64,000 nucleotides of DNA from Jeotgalibacillus terrae (GCF_016908195.1 NZ_JAFBDK010000003.1:186001-250000), one strand, 5' to 3'; positions 50,627-59,846 are shown, counted from the stretch's first letter. Program-made: numbers and translations. Notes: generated by a model not told the origin, from the sequence alone.

Positions 50627-51042
50627 ATGAACCTAAAAAATACCATCATTATGCTATAATGATGATATTAATCACTAAGTAATTTTACTTTAAATAGGAA
50701 GTACCAATAATAAAATGGTGGCCTCTTGTTTGATTAATCGCTCCGAAATTGTGAAAGACTTGAATTCAAGGTAATTAAGCATAAACCACCAATACTTTAA
50801 TTAATTTTTCCCATGGTCGGTCCTCGAATGATCAAGAAAAAATAATACTTATTAGAACTGTTACAATTGACATCGTTCCTAAAACATCTTTTTTAGTTTC
50901 GTTTGTTCCGTTATTGTAAAAGTTAATGGAAAACGTTTTTTGGTTAATCATGTATTTTTTCTCACTATCCCTAATCCTCTGTTAGCTAAGGATAGTATAG
51001 GACAGCTTTACTCCAAAGGAAGAAACAATGCCGTTTCTATGT
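50627..51042. other. Spacer without a supported gene
   Basis: About 415 AT-rich bases; no gene, repeat or RNA recognised. The right end holds the terminator at 51043. Confidence 0.4.
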
Positions 51043-51090
51043 AAAAGCAATCAACCATCGAGGATGAAATCTCAATGGTTGATTGCTTTT
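51043..51090. terminator. Terminator of the Bce-type permease gene
   Basis: AAAAGCAATCAACCAT (51043) with ATGGTTGATTGCTTTT (51075-51090), a 16-base stem, plus an inner GAG with CTC. It overlaps the last two bases of the permease gene and can act in both directions. Confidence 0.85.
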
Positions 51091-53071
51091 ATTTCACAAT
51101 ACTATAATACACTTTTGAAGTTACACGGTAAATCATCCAGTAGATCGCAGCAAAAGCGATGACCACTGCGATGAAAGTCATGAGCCATGTCATATCATTC
51201 GTGACGCCGAAGATCAGCAATAACTTGCGGACAATCGGATAAGCGAAACTCACATGGATTGTGGCAATGACAATCGGCAGAAGGAACATCCAGACAATCT
51301 GCGATCGCGTCGACTCTTTGATCATGTCTTCATCCAGTCCGACTTTCTGCATGATCTGGAATTTCTCCCGGTCGTCAAACCCTTCCGACACTTGCTTGAA
51401 ATACGTAATCAGTAAAGTGCCAATCGTGAACAATAGACCAAGGAATATTCCTAGGAATAGAAATCCGCCGTTTATGCTGTACCATTCTTCGCGTTGGTTT
51501 TCCCGGGATTGGTATAGGCTGAAACTGTCTGAACCCCCGTTGTATTCACTATTCAATCGGTTCACTAATTGTTCTTTCTGTTCTTCTGTTCCTTCAACGT
51601 CCAAGCCGATTTCCGCATCGATTGTGATATGATTCGACTCAGTAAATTCTTTCATGAAATCGTCGCGGATGTCGAGCAGATGCGAAACATCCGGCACCAC
51701 CAGAGCGATAGATTCGGTGAATTCCATGTCTGCACTGAACTCATTTTCGATTTCAGTCAATTTATAGTTTTTGTTTCCAATCGCCAATTCACCTTCAGTG
51801 TACGTTTTTGTAGAATGGTAGAATAACGCTTCATCTTCTTCCAATGTATAATTATCCCCGGTCATTCCATTAAAATCTTCAAGCGGGATAGCCATCATCA
51901 GAATGGGGGAATCATCGCCAAGCAAATTCTGTTTAAAGACGAAGCGGCCATCTACAAGATTACCGAAAAAGCTCTCAGAACGGTAGCTTTCCATCTCCGC
52001 AACGTCCAGTCCGTTCTCTTCTGTTAAGGCAATAACCTCATCCTGCACTTCAAAAAATCTGGTATTCATTTCTTCAACATTATCCATATCCCCGAACAAT
52101 CTCACATTATGCTCATAGGGATATTGGTTTTCCAAGGTTTCTGCTGATCCCAGATTAATTGTGATAGTCGTTGATACTGCAATAATGACCATCGAAGCCA
52201 ATATACAGATATTCGCAAGCCCGACTGCATTCTGCTTCATCCGGTAGAGCATGCCTGAAATGGAAATAAATGCGCCGGGACGATAATATATGCGCTTATT
52301 ATTTTTCAAAGCCTTCAAAATAAAAATCGACCCTGAAATGAACAGCAGATAGGTTCCGATAATCACCAGCAGCACAGCAAGGAAGAACTTTTCAATGGCG
52401 GCAAGCGGATCCGGTATCGTAATGGATATTCCATATCCCCATCCCAGAAGGATCAGCGACAGAATGAAAAGGATAAGTGAACCTTTTGGCTCTTTCTCGC
52501 CTTCTTGTTTGCCTTTCAGTAATTTGATCGGATTGGCAAATGTAAACTGGCTGACATTATAAAGATATGTCAGTCCAAAAATCAGCGTGAAAAGAGCAAT
52601 TGTTGCTCCAGCACTAACTAGAGAAGTCGAATATTCAATGTCATCCGGCATCCGCAGCATGAAATTCAGCAGCATAAATGCAAGACGGCCGAAAAGTAAT
52701 CCTGTGAGTAAGCCGGCTACAATACTCAATAGGCTGGAAAACAGCGATTCAAAAAACAGGATTTTCGCGATATGCTTTTTCTCTAACCCGAGTATCCCGT
52801 AAAGGCCGATTTCCTTTTTCCGTCTTTTGATCAGAAAGCTGTTCGTATAAAGAATGAATATGACGGAGAAAAGGCCGATGACGACGACGCCGATCATGAA
52901 CAGAGTCGGAAGCGTAGCTGAGCGCTCCTGCACGAATTTATTAGTCAACAATGAAACCATAAGAAAAAACATGGAAATGATAGCGGTGGATGATAAAAGA
53001 AATGGAATATACAATTGTTTATTCGACTTGATGTTGCGCAGCGCTAGTGAAGAAAAAAAGCGGTTATTCAT
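51089..53071 (-). CDS. BceB-type ABC permease (antimicrobial peptide detoxification/sensing)
   Basis: 660 residues from the ATG at 53071. FtsX-type permease with ten membrane helices and the diagnostic large extracytoplasmic domain of about 200 residues between helices 7 and 8 (roughly residues 310-530). ALRNIKSNKQLYIPFLLSSTAIISMFF is the usual BceB start; FLIKRRKKEIGLYGILGLEKKHIAKIL carries the FtsX phrase, and FDDREKFQIMQKVGLDEDM the second. BceB proteins both remove and sense peptide antibiotics such as bacitracin, complexed with BceS. It is encoded last in the module and starts inside the ATPase gene. Confidence 0.93.
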   Translation of the reverse strand: MNNRFFSSLALRNIKSNKQLYIPFLLSSTAIISMFFLMVSLLTNKFVQERSATLPTLFMIGVVVIGLFSVIFILYTNSFLIKRRKKEIGLYGILGLEKKHIAKILFFESLFSSLLSIVAGLLTGLLFGRLAFMLLNFMLRMPDDIEYSTSLVSAGATIALFTLIFGLTYLYNVSQFTFANPIKLLKGKQEGEKEPKGSLILFILSLILLGWGYGISITIPDPLAAIEKFFLAVLLVIIGTYLLFISGSIFILKALKNNKRIYYRPGAFISISGMLYRMKQNAVGLANICILASMVIIAVSTTITINLGSAETLENQYPYEHNVRLFGDMDNVEEMNTRFFEVQDEVIALTEENGLDVAEMESYRSESFFGNLVDGRFVFKQNLLGDDSPILMMAIPLEDFNGMTGDNYTLEEDEALFYHSTKTYTEGELAIGNKNYKLTEIENEFSADMEFTESIALVVPDVSHLLDIRDDFMKEFTESNHITIDAEIGLDVEGTEEQKEQLVNRLNSEYNGGSDSFSLYQSRENQREEWYSINGGFLFLGIFLGLLFTIGTLLITYFKQVSEGFDDREKFQIMQKVGLDEDMIKESTRSQIVWMFLLPIVIATIHVSFAYPIVRKLLLIFGVTNDMTWLMTFIAVVIAFAAIYWMIYRVTSKVYYSIVK

Positions 53072-53831
53072 CCCGCTCACCCCGGCTGGACAAGACTTTC
53101 AGCGAATCGGATATGCGGTCCATGAATTCATCTGCCGACTGGTCACCCCGGTAAATTTCGTGGTACACCGCGCCGTCCCGGATGAACAGTACGCGTTTTG
53201 AAAAACTGGCCGCTCTTGTACTGTGCGTCACCATCAAAATCGTCTGTCCGCTTTCGTTGATGCCTCCCAGAATTTCCATCAAATTTTGAGACGCTTTTGA
53301 ATCCAGCGCTCCTGTTGGCTCATCAGCCAAGATGATTTTTGGCTGAGTAATCAAAGCCCGAGCCACAGCAACTCGCTGTTTCTGTCCGCCTGATACTTCG
53401 TAAGGGAATTTATCGATATGGGATTCGATTCCCAGATTGCGGACAATCGGCATTAGCCGGCTTTCCATTTCCGCAAGCGGAGTCTTCGATAACACAAGCG
53501 GCAAAAGGATATTATCTTTGATAGTGAAATTATCAAGTAAGTTAAAGTCCTGAAATACAAATCCGAGTGTATTTCGGCGGAATGCAGAGATTTCTTTGTT
53601 TTTGATTTTTGAAAGCGGGTTGCCGTCGAGATAGACTTCACCGGACGTCGCATCGTCCAACGTCGAGATGATATTCAAAAGCGTCGTTTTCCCCGAACCG
53701 GATTCACCCATGATCGACACTAATTCTCCTTCTTCCACCGAAAAATTCACCGCCGCAAGTGCTTCGGTCTGCTGGTTTGAAAAACGTGCCGTATATATTT
53801 TCTTTAAATTTTTAATTTCCAATAAGGTCAT
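53064..53831 (-). CDS. BceA-type ABC ATPase
   Basis: 255 residues from the ATG at 53831 (AAGGAGGGGTTAGCA before it). Walker A GESGSGKTTL, Q-loop FQDFNLLDNFTIKDNI, signature VSGGQKQRVAVARAL, Walker B IILADEPTGALD and switch His MVTHS. The DNFTIKDNILLPL phrase is typical of BceA. With BceB it forms the peptide-antibiotic transporter; the pair is preceded by its two-component system, the canonical Bce layout. Confidence 0.94.
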   Translation of the reverse strand: MTLLEIKNLKKIYTARFSNQQTEALAAVNFSVEEGELVSIMGESGSGKTTLLNIISTLDDATSGEVYLDGNPLSKIKNKEISAFRRNTLGFVFQDFNLLDNFTIKDNILLPLVLSKTPLAEMESRLMPIVRNLGIESHIDKFPYEVSGGQKQRVAVARALITQPKIILADEPTGALDSKASQNLMEILGGINESGQTILMVTHSTRAASFSKRVLFIRDGAVYHEIYRGDQSADEFMDRISDSLKVLSSRGERDE

Positions 53832-53906
53832 TGCTAACCCCTCCTTGCTATTTATGATACGGCGTTTCATGTGTTGCTGCCTGTATCTATCCTTACAAAT
53901 AGAAAG

Positions 53907-53932
53907 GCAATCTTACAATTTCGTAAGATTGC
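53907..53932. promoter_or_regulatory. Palindrome before the ABC genes, candidate BceR-type operator or partial terminator
   Basis: GCAATCTTAC (53907) and GTAAGATTGC (53923-53932), ten perfect pairs around six bases, in the 118-base gap between the sensor kinase and ABC genes. BceR-type regulators bind inverted repeats before the transporter genes; the core TTAC-n6-GTAA resembles them. On the plus strand TTCTTTTTT follows, so a role as a terminator cannot be excluded. Confidence 0.5.
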
Positions 53933-53949
53933 TTCTTTTTTCGTCTATT

Positions 53950-54966
53950 TCAATCAAACACAGACAAATGCTGCTTCTCGAGATCAATTTTCACACGGGT
54001 TCCTTTGCCGGGCTCCGATTCTATCGAGAGTTTATGGCCGAGTCGCTTGCCGATTTTTCTGCTGAGAAAGAGGCCGAGGCCGGTGGATTTTTCATGCAGC
54101 CGGCCACTCAGCCCGGAGTAGCCTTTATTGAAAATCTTCGGCAAATCCTCGGAACGAATCCCTGCGCCGGTATCTTTTATGATCAAAGTCTGGTTTTTTT
54201 CAGAATCCATATAAATGGTAATCGTGCCGGCGGCGGTATATTTCAGGCTGTTTGACAAGATTTGTTCAAGTAGCGTCTGCAGCCATTGCCCGTCCGACAG
54301 GACCTTCACGCCTAGTGGTTCGTAATCAAGTTTGATGCCTTTGTAAATGAAGAGAATCGAATATTTCTTTATGGCTTTCTTGATGATTACATCGAGATCA
54401 ACTTCAGACAACTCCATATCAGAACCGGTTTCTTCAAGTTTCACGTAGTTCAACGCCATATGGGTGTAGTCTTCCAGACGCAATATTTCCTGGGATATCT
54501 TCCTGGATTCAGACGTCACACTGCTTTGGTTCAATAAACTGATGGCAGATAGCGGCGTTTTAATCTGGTGCAGCCAAAGTGTAAAATAATCAAGCTGATC
54601 CGCCTGCCGTTCGGCGTGCAGATTCGTCAGATTCCGGATGTCCTGTTGTAATTGACCAATCTTTTCAAGGTAAAGCCTGTCTGCCGGATCCGTTCCATCC
54701 GCGACATCTTCAGCTTTAGTCGATTGTGCTGCGCCAACTTCCTTGATTGCTTTGAAGCGTCTGCTGTAGCGGATATATTGGATGATCAAATAGATTGCGA
54801 AAAAGAACAAGGACAACTGGATGCTGTATATGTAGAGCGTCACAGGCAGATTGCCGAGTATAAAAATACTCGCAAAAACCACCGCCATGCCTATAAATAA
54901 GTACAGCTGCTGGCGCACGGAAACGAGGAACAGTTTGAAGATTTGTGTTTTAGTTGTCTCAGCCAT
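53950..54966 (-). CDS. BceS-type intramembrane-sensing histidine kinase
   Basis: 338 residues. Two membrane helices (about 11-30 and 38-56) with almost no extracytoplasmic loop, the mark of BceS-like intramembrane-sensing kinases that rely on their ABC transporter as sensor. Phosphoacceptor LWLHQIKTPLSAIS (H at about 133), N box EQILSNSLKYT, G1 IIKDTGAGI, F box and G2 STGLGLFLSRKIG. The gene overlaps the response regulator gene (54959-54966). Confidence 0.94.
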   Translation of the reverse strand: MAETTKTQIFKLFLVSVRQQLYLFIGMAVVFASIFILGNLPVTLYIYSIQLSLFFFAIYLIIQYIRYSRRFKAIKEVGAAQSTKAEDVADGTDPADRLYLEKIGQLQQDIRNLTNLHAERQADQLDYFTLWLHQIKTPLSAISLLNQSSVTSESRKISQEILRLEDYTHMALNYVKLEETGSDMELSEVDLDVIIKKAIKKYSILFIYKGIKLDYEPLGVKVLSDGQWLQTLLEQILSNSLKYTAAGTITIYMDSEKNQTLIIKDTGAGIRSEDLPKIFNKGYSGLSGRLHEKSTGLGLFLSRKIGKRLGHKLSIESEPGKGTRVKIDLEKQHLSVFD

Positions 54967-55648
54967 TTGCAGAATCCTTATTCAAAGCATAGCCGATCCC
55001 CTTTTTTGTCAGAATAAAATCCGACAATCCGACACTCGACAACTTTTTCCGGAGCCGCACCATATTGACGGCCAGTGTGTTGTCGTCAATAAATGATTCA
55101 TCTTCCCACAGCTTGATCATCATATCTTCACGCATGACATAATCCCCTTTTTGCATGAATAACTGCTCCAGGATTTTCAGCTCTGTCCGGGTCAGATCCA
55201 CTTCCTGTTCGGCATAATACAGTTTCGACTTACCCGGTTTTAACACCGAGCGATTGAAGTTCTGGTAATTATCTGATTCATTGAAATCATAAGTTCTCCT
55301 GAGCAGCGCCTGGACCTTCGCAATTGCGACTGTCAAATCGAAGGGTTTGCTGATAAAGTCATCCGCGCCCATTTGGATGCCCATGACAATATCCATATTT
55401 TCACTCCGGGATGAAATGAAAATGATCGGCACCTGAGAAACTTTGCGAATTTCCTGGCACCAGTAATAGCCATTAAATGCAGGCAAGGAAATGTCGAGCA
55501 AGACCAATTGAGGCTCTTCTTCAGCAAAAACTTCCATCACATGGTTGAAATCTTCCACCAACGCAGCATCAAGGTTCCATTTTTGCAGCTCTCTTTGCAG
55601 AACACCTGCAATCGTCAGATCATCCTCCACTATTAATACTTTGACCAT
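54959..55648 (-). CDS. BceR-type OmpR-family response regulator
   Basis: 229 residues. Receiver domain with VEDD near residue 9, phosphoacceptor Asp in LVLLDISLPAFNGYYW (residue about 52) and the conserved Lys in FISKPFDLTV; C-terminal winged helix with LTRTELKILEQLFMQKGDYVMREDMMIKLWED and VNMVRLRKKLSSVG. Cognate partner of the kinase that follows it. It activates the ABC genes when the antimicrobial peptide is present. Confidence 0.95.
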   Translation of the reverse strand: MVKVLIVEDDLTIAGVLQRELQKWNLDAALVEDFNHVMEVFAEEEPQLVLLDISLPAFNGYYWCQEIRKVSQVPIIFISSRSENMDIVMGIQMGADDFISKPFDLTVAIAKVQALLRRTYDFNESDNYQNFNRSVLKPGKSKLYYAEQEVDLTRTELKILEQLFMQKGDYVMREDMMIKLWEDESFIDDNTLAVNMVRLRKKLSSVGLSDFILTKKGIGYALNKDSANG

Positions 55649-55825
55649 CTTTCCACCCCGATTTCCTGTATTTCTCCAACAGACTCATTCTCTTATGTTC
55701 CAGTTTAGCGGATATGGCCGCTGTAAACCAGCCGGATTCCCTTCAGTAACCGGAACACCTTCGCCAGTTGTGCTGGCAGTGCGTAAAATAGACATGCAGG
55801 AAAACTGATTACAGAAAAACTGGGA

Positions 55826-55912
55826 GTGGGAATATCGTTAACATACTTTAAACAGCTGATTAAAGCACTGTTCCCGGGCTATTTCGCTTTCGTCATGGTC
55901 ACTGGAGTGTAA
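55826..55912 (+). pseudogene. N-terminal remnant of a TehA/TDT-type transporter
   Basis: The short frame YFKQLIKALFPGYFAFVMVT followed by GV and a stop matches the opening of tellurite-resistance/dicarboxylate transporter (TDT) proteins (LFPGYFA-VMATGI). The gene then stops and nothing further of the family is seen. It is a fragment, probably the leftover of a deleted gene. The rest of 55649-56061 holds no supported gene. Confidence 0.5.
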
Positions 55913-56061
55913 AAATTAATGGCTCTCTACTTCTAAATAAATGTATAAAATTTTAATGAATGTTTAACATTATTTTAAGCTTGAATTTTCCAATTAAATC
56001 AGTAAAAGCTACAACTAAATATTACTTAAAGTTAACGATTTACTTTTATCCCTAAAGAAAA

Positions 56062-56089
56062 ACTCCCTCTCACTAAGTGAGAAGGAGCT
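56062..56089 (-). terminator. Terminator beside the groEL-end footprint
   Basis: ACTCCCTCTCACT (56062-56074) with AGTGAGAAGGAGCT (56076-56089), one mismatch; on the minus strand the stem is followed by TTTTTC. It lies just beyond the TTACATCAT motif at 56110 and would terminate a minus-strand transcript such as groEL. Confidence 0.7.
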
Positions 56090-56109
56090 CTTCATTGAGG
56101 GCTGATGGA

Positions 56110-56127
56110 TTACATCATGCCGCCCGT
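56110..56127 (-). other. Footprint of a groEL 3' end, candidate attachment site
   Basis: On the minus strand: GGGCGGCATGATGTAA, i.e. codons for G-G-M-M-stop, the conserved end of GroEL (GGMGGMM), followed by a terminator. The bases before it do not continue GroEL, so only the very 3' end is here. This is the appearance of an integration scar: an element that inserted at the end of groEL leaves the displaced 3' end and terminator on its far side. No intact groEL is in the window; it would be to the right on the minus strand. Confidence 0.5.
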
Positions 56128-56280
56128 TACTTTATTGCATATTATAGCTTTTCATATCTTTTTAAACTCAAATTATTACTAAGGTTATCAACGTTGAATT
56201 GATAATTTGTTTGAATAACTTTTCATATCATATCAAAAAAAAATAAATGAGCTATGAGCAAACTATGAGCATTTTACATA

Positions 56281-57714
56281 TTAAAGTGCAGCAATATCTT
56301 TTGAAGTAGGTAGTATTCTACTGATTGAAATTGCAGCCCTCGGACCTAGCCCTAAACCTGAAAAGTATTCTTTGAACTCTTCTATTAATTGTTGCATTTC
56401 TTCTGGTGTAGTTATTGAGAATAATTCCCGACAACTATTGAAAAAACGTTTAGAGCGGATTTTTGATGCGAATTTTATATTCTCATTATTAAAGTAAGGA
56501 TAAGTCGGTGGATACCAAGTATCAAAACCTCCTGCTTTATCAAACCTATAACATAAAAGAAAAATCAAAAAGTCTGCCTCTATGATTTCATCTTTCGTGA
56601 CGGTCTTAGAATTTGCTCTATCTAAGAGAATTTTCCCTGTATGTGATATATATTTCTTTCCGTCAGGTGAATTTAAACCTTCTTCTATGAACCTTAAATA
56701 TTTATTGAAGATTCCAATTGAACCTTCCAAGTTTCTTCTTCCATCCGAGACAAAATAATGATTTTGTATCAAATCTCTAATTGTTATGTATTTCTTTCTC
56801 TTATATAATAGGGCGACTGTATAAAGCATTATTTCAGTAACAAAGAAATACATGTGATCAAATTGAGAATCAATATAGGAATCTGATTTCCTTGTCATAA
56901 TAACAGGATATATTTCTTCGAAGAAATCAATAATCACTTCTGTATTTTCCGTTTCCCTAATATAAATGTCTAAAAACTCTATGTAAATATTCCGAAGATC
57001 AATGGTATCATGTAGCTTTTTTAGGATTTCTTTTCTTAATTGACCGGTATCGGAAACCTCTAGTGAATATGAAGAAAAATCATCTATTAAAACAGTAGTG
57101 AACTCTTGAGCAAGTATATCTATACTCTTAGGTTTCCGCTCAACCATATGTCGAAACCTATTTAATGCTCTTTTGCTTTCTATACTTACAATCTCTTCAT
57201 CTTCTAGTAAAAAAGCTGGTGGTTGTCCTAACTGTGGGCGAACAAATTCAGGTTTCCCATAGAGATTACGAATTAACTTTTCATATCCATCCTCATAATT
57301 TTGTTCATCAGACATATCTATGTATTTAGTTCCAGATAGATAAGTAGGAATAAAAGCTTTTCCATTAACATCCCGCTGAGCAATAATTGGTACAAACTTT
57401 GTTTGTTCTACATCCTGATAAACTTCATTAGAAATAATAACCGTTTCTGTCCCAACTCCTCCCTCATATCCATTTGCCTTTTGCATATAAGTCTCGTCAC
57501 AAATAACAAGTACTTTTTTAATATCTGAGTCGTTAACAGACCTCTCCATAAAAACATTTAAATTCTGCCCTTCACGGCTATCCCATTTATCATATACTAC
57601 TTTAACTCCATCGCTTACTAATCTTTCAGCAAGTTCATTTACCCACTCTTCATGCTCTTGACTAGACCAAGCATAAGAAATGAATACCTTATCTGCCACT
57701 AAATTATCGTTCAA
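56281..57714 (-). CDS. SEFIR-domain protein, candidate anti-phage effector
   Basis: 477 residues; TTG start five bases after AAAGGAGGAG. The first 150 residues are a SEFIR (TIR-like) domain: KVFISYAWSSQEHEEWVNELAERL, then VKVVYDKWDSREGQNLNVFMERSV and VLVICDETYMQKANGYEGGVG, the phrases that distinguish SEFIR from ordinary TIR. The remaining 320 residues are helical with no known domain. Bacterial SEFIR proteins of this layout act as stand-alone anti-phage abortive systems that deplete NAD. It is the first gene inside the candidate element after the attachment footprint. Confidence 0.85.
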   Translation of the reverse strand: MNDNLVADKVFISYAWSSQEHEEWVNELAERLVSDGVKVVYDKWDSREGQNLNVFMERSVNDSDIKKVLVICDETYMQKANGYEGGVGTETVIISNEVYQDVEQTKFVPIIAQRDVNGKAFIPTYLSGTKYIDMSDEQNYEDGYEKLIRNLYGKPEFVRPQLGQPPAFLLEDEEIVSIESKRALNRFRHMVERKPKSIDILAQEFTTVLIDDFSSYSLEVSDTGQLRKEILKKLHDTIDLRNIYIEFLDIYIRETENTEVIIDFFEEIYPVIMTRKSDSYIDSQFDHMYFFVTEIMLYTVALLYKRKKYITIRDLIQNHYFVSDGRRNLEGSIGIFNKYLRFIEEGLNSPDGKKYISHTGKILLDRANSKTVTKDEIIEADFLIFLLCYRFDKAGGFDTWYPPTYPYFNNENIKFASKIRSKRFFNSCRELFSITTPEEMQQLIEEFKEYFSGLGLGPRAAISISRILPTSKDIAAL

Positions 57715-58030
57715 GATCGCTCCTCCTTTAATTTTCTATTTAAATGACCTCTAAAACCTATTTTTATTAAGAGGAAGCATTAATAATGCTCACTAAGGTG
57801 ACCCGGCACCTGATAATTAACCTGAAAGAGCACACTGATGCTCGTACTACTCACATCAATTCGATGAGCAAGTTGGCAGGCAATAGAAAAACCGAGATTT
57901 TACTTTTTCCACAACAGTCATATACTTTAAAGACTCTAAAGGACCCCCTTATACGGCAGCCCTTTATATCAAAATACGTTGTAATTTGAATTTAATAGAT
58001 GAATCGATATGACGTATAGATATATCAGTG
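57715..58030. other. Spacer without a supported gene
   Basis: About 316 AT-rich bases between the SEFIR gene and a small gene. A 67-codon frame at 57786 lacks a ribosome binding site. No repeat or hairpin is recognised. Confidence 0.4.
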
Positions 58031-58204
58031 TTAGTAATCATCACTAGACCATATACCGATAAGTTCATTCACTGTTATTGTTCCATTTTTAAAATTGTCA
58101 CCATTAGCAATAACTTCGCTTTGTGGTATTATTCCATTTTCGACCGCGTCTTGTAGTCTATCTAATTCATCTTCTGTCAAACCCCACTTATTTTTTTCAA
58201 ACAT
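58031..58204 (-). CDS. Small protein of unknown function upstream of the SEFIR gene
   Basis: 57 residues from the ATG at 58204, well placed after GGAGGAGAGAAGCT; the longer open frame upstream is not needed. Sequence FEKNKWGLTEDELDRLQDAVENGIIPQSEVI followed by VNELIGIWSSDDY suggests a small helical protein; no family is recognised. It is on the same strand as the SEFIR gene but 316 bases away, so it may be a separate unit. Confidence 0.6.
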   Translation of the reverse strand: MFEKNKWGLTEDELDRLQDAVENGIIPQSEVIANGDNFKNGTITVNELIGIWSSDDY

Positions 58205-58353
58205 AGCTTCTCTCCTCCTTTTAATAGTTAAATGTATTCTTAAACCTTTAGTAAAGAACTTCAAAATTAAAAGTACATACTATTCATTAAAATTAGATAA
58301 TTATATACTACCATATTTTTCTATGGACAGTATTAATTTCTCTTATATTAGAT

Positions 58354-58382
58354 TTGACTCTTTTCTTTGTTAATCCTAATAC
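58354..58382 (+). promoter_or_regulatory. SigA-type promoter of the three-gene operon
   Basis: TTGACT at 58354-58359 and TAATAC at 58377-58382 with a 17-base spacer, close to the vegetative consensus. The three-gene operon starts at 58451. Confidence 0.7.
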
Positions 58383-58450
58383 CGTTACCTTTCTAAAAGT
58401 CACCTTTTTTCGAAATGTTATACAATAGAAAGAAAGTGTGGTGAAGCATT

Positions 58451-58819
58451 GTGTCGAACAATAAAGACCGTGAGCAATTTGAAGAATTTATGGATATCTT
58501 TACTCGTTTGTATAGCAATACAATGAAAGAACTTGCTAAGTATGAAAGAAAAGAGAATGAAGTGGCAAAAGATGTGCGGGATGCAGAAGATCGGCATGAG
58601 ATCAGAAAAGTAATGGACAAAATTACTGACGTGTATAAAGAAGCTATAAGTGAATTAAATAGCAGTAAGATAGTCAAATCTGATGAGAAGCCTGTAAAAA
58701 GACCAGGGATACCGAGAAATCCGAACAGGAGACCAACAAAAGTCAATGCTGACCTTTCATTGGCAAGGATGAGAGAGAATAATCGTAGAGCAATTGAAGA
58801 TATTTTCAGGAGGTGGTAG
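58451..58819 (+). CDS. Unknown protein, first gene of the three-gene operon
   Basis: 122 residues from GTG; the Shine-Dalgarno match is weak (GGTGAAGC). Charged and helical: EQFEEFMDIFTRLYSNTMKE at the start, a linker with RPGIPRNPNRRPTKVN, and a C-terminal helix rich in Arg (LARMRENNRRAIEDIFRRW). No membrane segment or known motif. The next gene starts three bases past its stop. It lies between the SEFIR gene and the HEPN-like gene in the candidate mobile element. Confidence 0.7.
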   Translation: MSNNKDREQFEEFMDIFTRLYSNTMKELAKYERKENEVAKDVRDAEDRHEIRKVMDKITDVYKEAISELNSSKIVKSDEKPVKRPGIPRNPNRRPTKVNADLSLARMRENNRRAIEDIFRRW

Positions 58820-58821
58820 AA

Positions 58822-59385
58822 ATGAGTCACTCAAATGAAATGGACTACCCTGGATATCGTTTTACGGAGCGGGAATACCTGAACCTTGTAGAGTTAGTGA
58901 AGAAAGAGCATGAGTACATGAGAGACGGCGGTACTGATTATCGTAGAGCAACAGCAAAGTACGGTAACAATGCTGTGTTATTACTTGGCAAAGACTTCCC
59001 CTTCCTTGACAAATCAGTCTTGCGAAATGCTCTAACTCGTCATAACATGCCAAAAGATAGCGACAGGTTGGATGATGTAGCAAAGTTTGTTCATACTTTA
59101 GCAAGGATTGTTTATTATGAGAGCAGAGTGCCACAAAATGTCACAGATCATGTAGAAAAAAATATGGAGGGTTTTAGCGGGAAGATTAAATTGATTTCTC
59201 CTGTGACTAAATCAGAACAAAAGGCGAAAGCTAAGAAAGAACCTGAGCATATACAAAATTCAAAACCTGAACATGTTTTAAAAACTACAGAGATCACGGA
59301 AAAGGACTTTGAGCCGATGATTGAAGAGTTTAAGAAAGAGAAGAAGAAACACCTGAGAAGATTGGCTAGAGGTGGCTTTCTATGA
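58822..59385 (+). CDS. Unknown protein, second gene of the three-gene operon
   Basis: 187 residues from the ATG at 58822 (AGGAGGTGGTAGAA before it). An N-terminal helical part (YRFTEREYLNLVELVKKEHEYM, then NAVLLLGKDFPFLDKSVLRNALTRH) and a Lys/Glu-rich linker ending KKKHLRRLARGGFL. No family recognised; no signal peptide. It overlaps the next gene by ATGA (59382-59385), so the two are coupled. Confidence 0.72.
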   Translation: MSHSNEMDYPGYRFTEREYLNLVELVKKEHEYMRDGGTDYRRATAKYGNNAVLLLGKDFPFLDKSVLRNALTRHNMPKDSDRLDDVAKFVHTLARIVYYESRVPQNVTDHVEKNMEGFSGKIKLISPVTKSEQKAKAKKEPEHIQNSKPEHVLKTTEITEKDFEPMIEEFKKEKKKHLRRLARGGFL

Positions 59386-59846
59386 TTGATCTGCTCAAAG
59401 TAAAAGAGCTTATGCAGTATAAGCGGGTAATACTCAGACAGGAGCGGGAAGATGGATCTCTTGTCTATGATCTGTGTAATGGATTTAACTTTATAGTGGA
59501 AAAAGAGGAGGCAACCTTTAAGCTAAATTCATTGGGCAAAGAGCGAGTAGATCTTGAGGACGGCTTTTTAATTAATAACCCGATGATATTTAAAGTCGAT
59601 CTGGAAGTTTCTAATATGAGATACCTTGAAGTGAATGGGCTGGATATCAATGTATTTTGCTGTTCTGATCGACAGCAAGCCTGTTTAATAGGATTGCATA
59701 GAGAAGAAGTAAATATGGGTCAATTGAATACAGTAATCAACCTCATTATATTGGAGCTTGATACATTTTTCGGGGAAGAGAACAAGAAAATGGGATTTGA
59801 GGATGATACGGTTCAACAGATGATCTATATTGGTGAATGGGGCTAA
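59382..59846 (+). CDS. Unknown protein, third gene of the three-gene operon
   Basis: 154 residues of mixed strand and helix: VILRQEREDGSLVYDLCNGFNFIVEKEEATF is a beta-rich start, and INLIILELDTFFGEENKKMG a helix. No catalytic motif or signal peptide is seen. Together the three genes form one unit of unknown function ended by a terminator at 60020. Confidence 0.72.
   Translation: MIDLLKVKELMQYKRVILRQEREDGSLVYDLCNGFNFIVEKEEATFKLNSLGKERVDLEDGFLINNPMIFKVDLEVSNMRYLEVNGLDINVFCCSDRQQACLIGLHREEVNMGQLNTVINLIILELDTFFGEENKKMGFEDDTVQQMIYIGEWG

Noticed and set aside
57786-57989. 67-codon frame in the spacer after the SEFIR gene
   Set aside because: No ribosome binding site, odd composition and no homology pattern.
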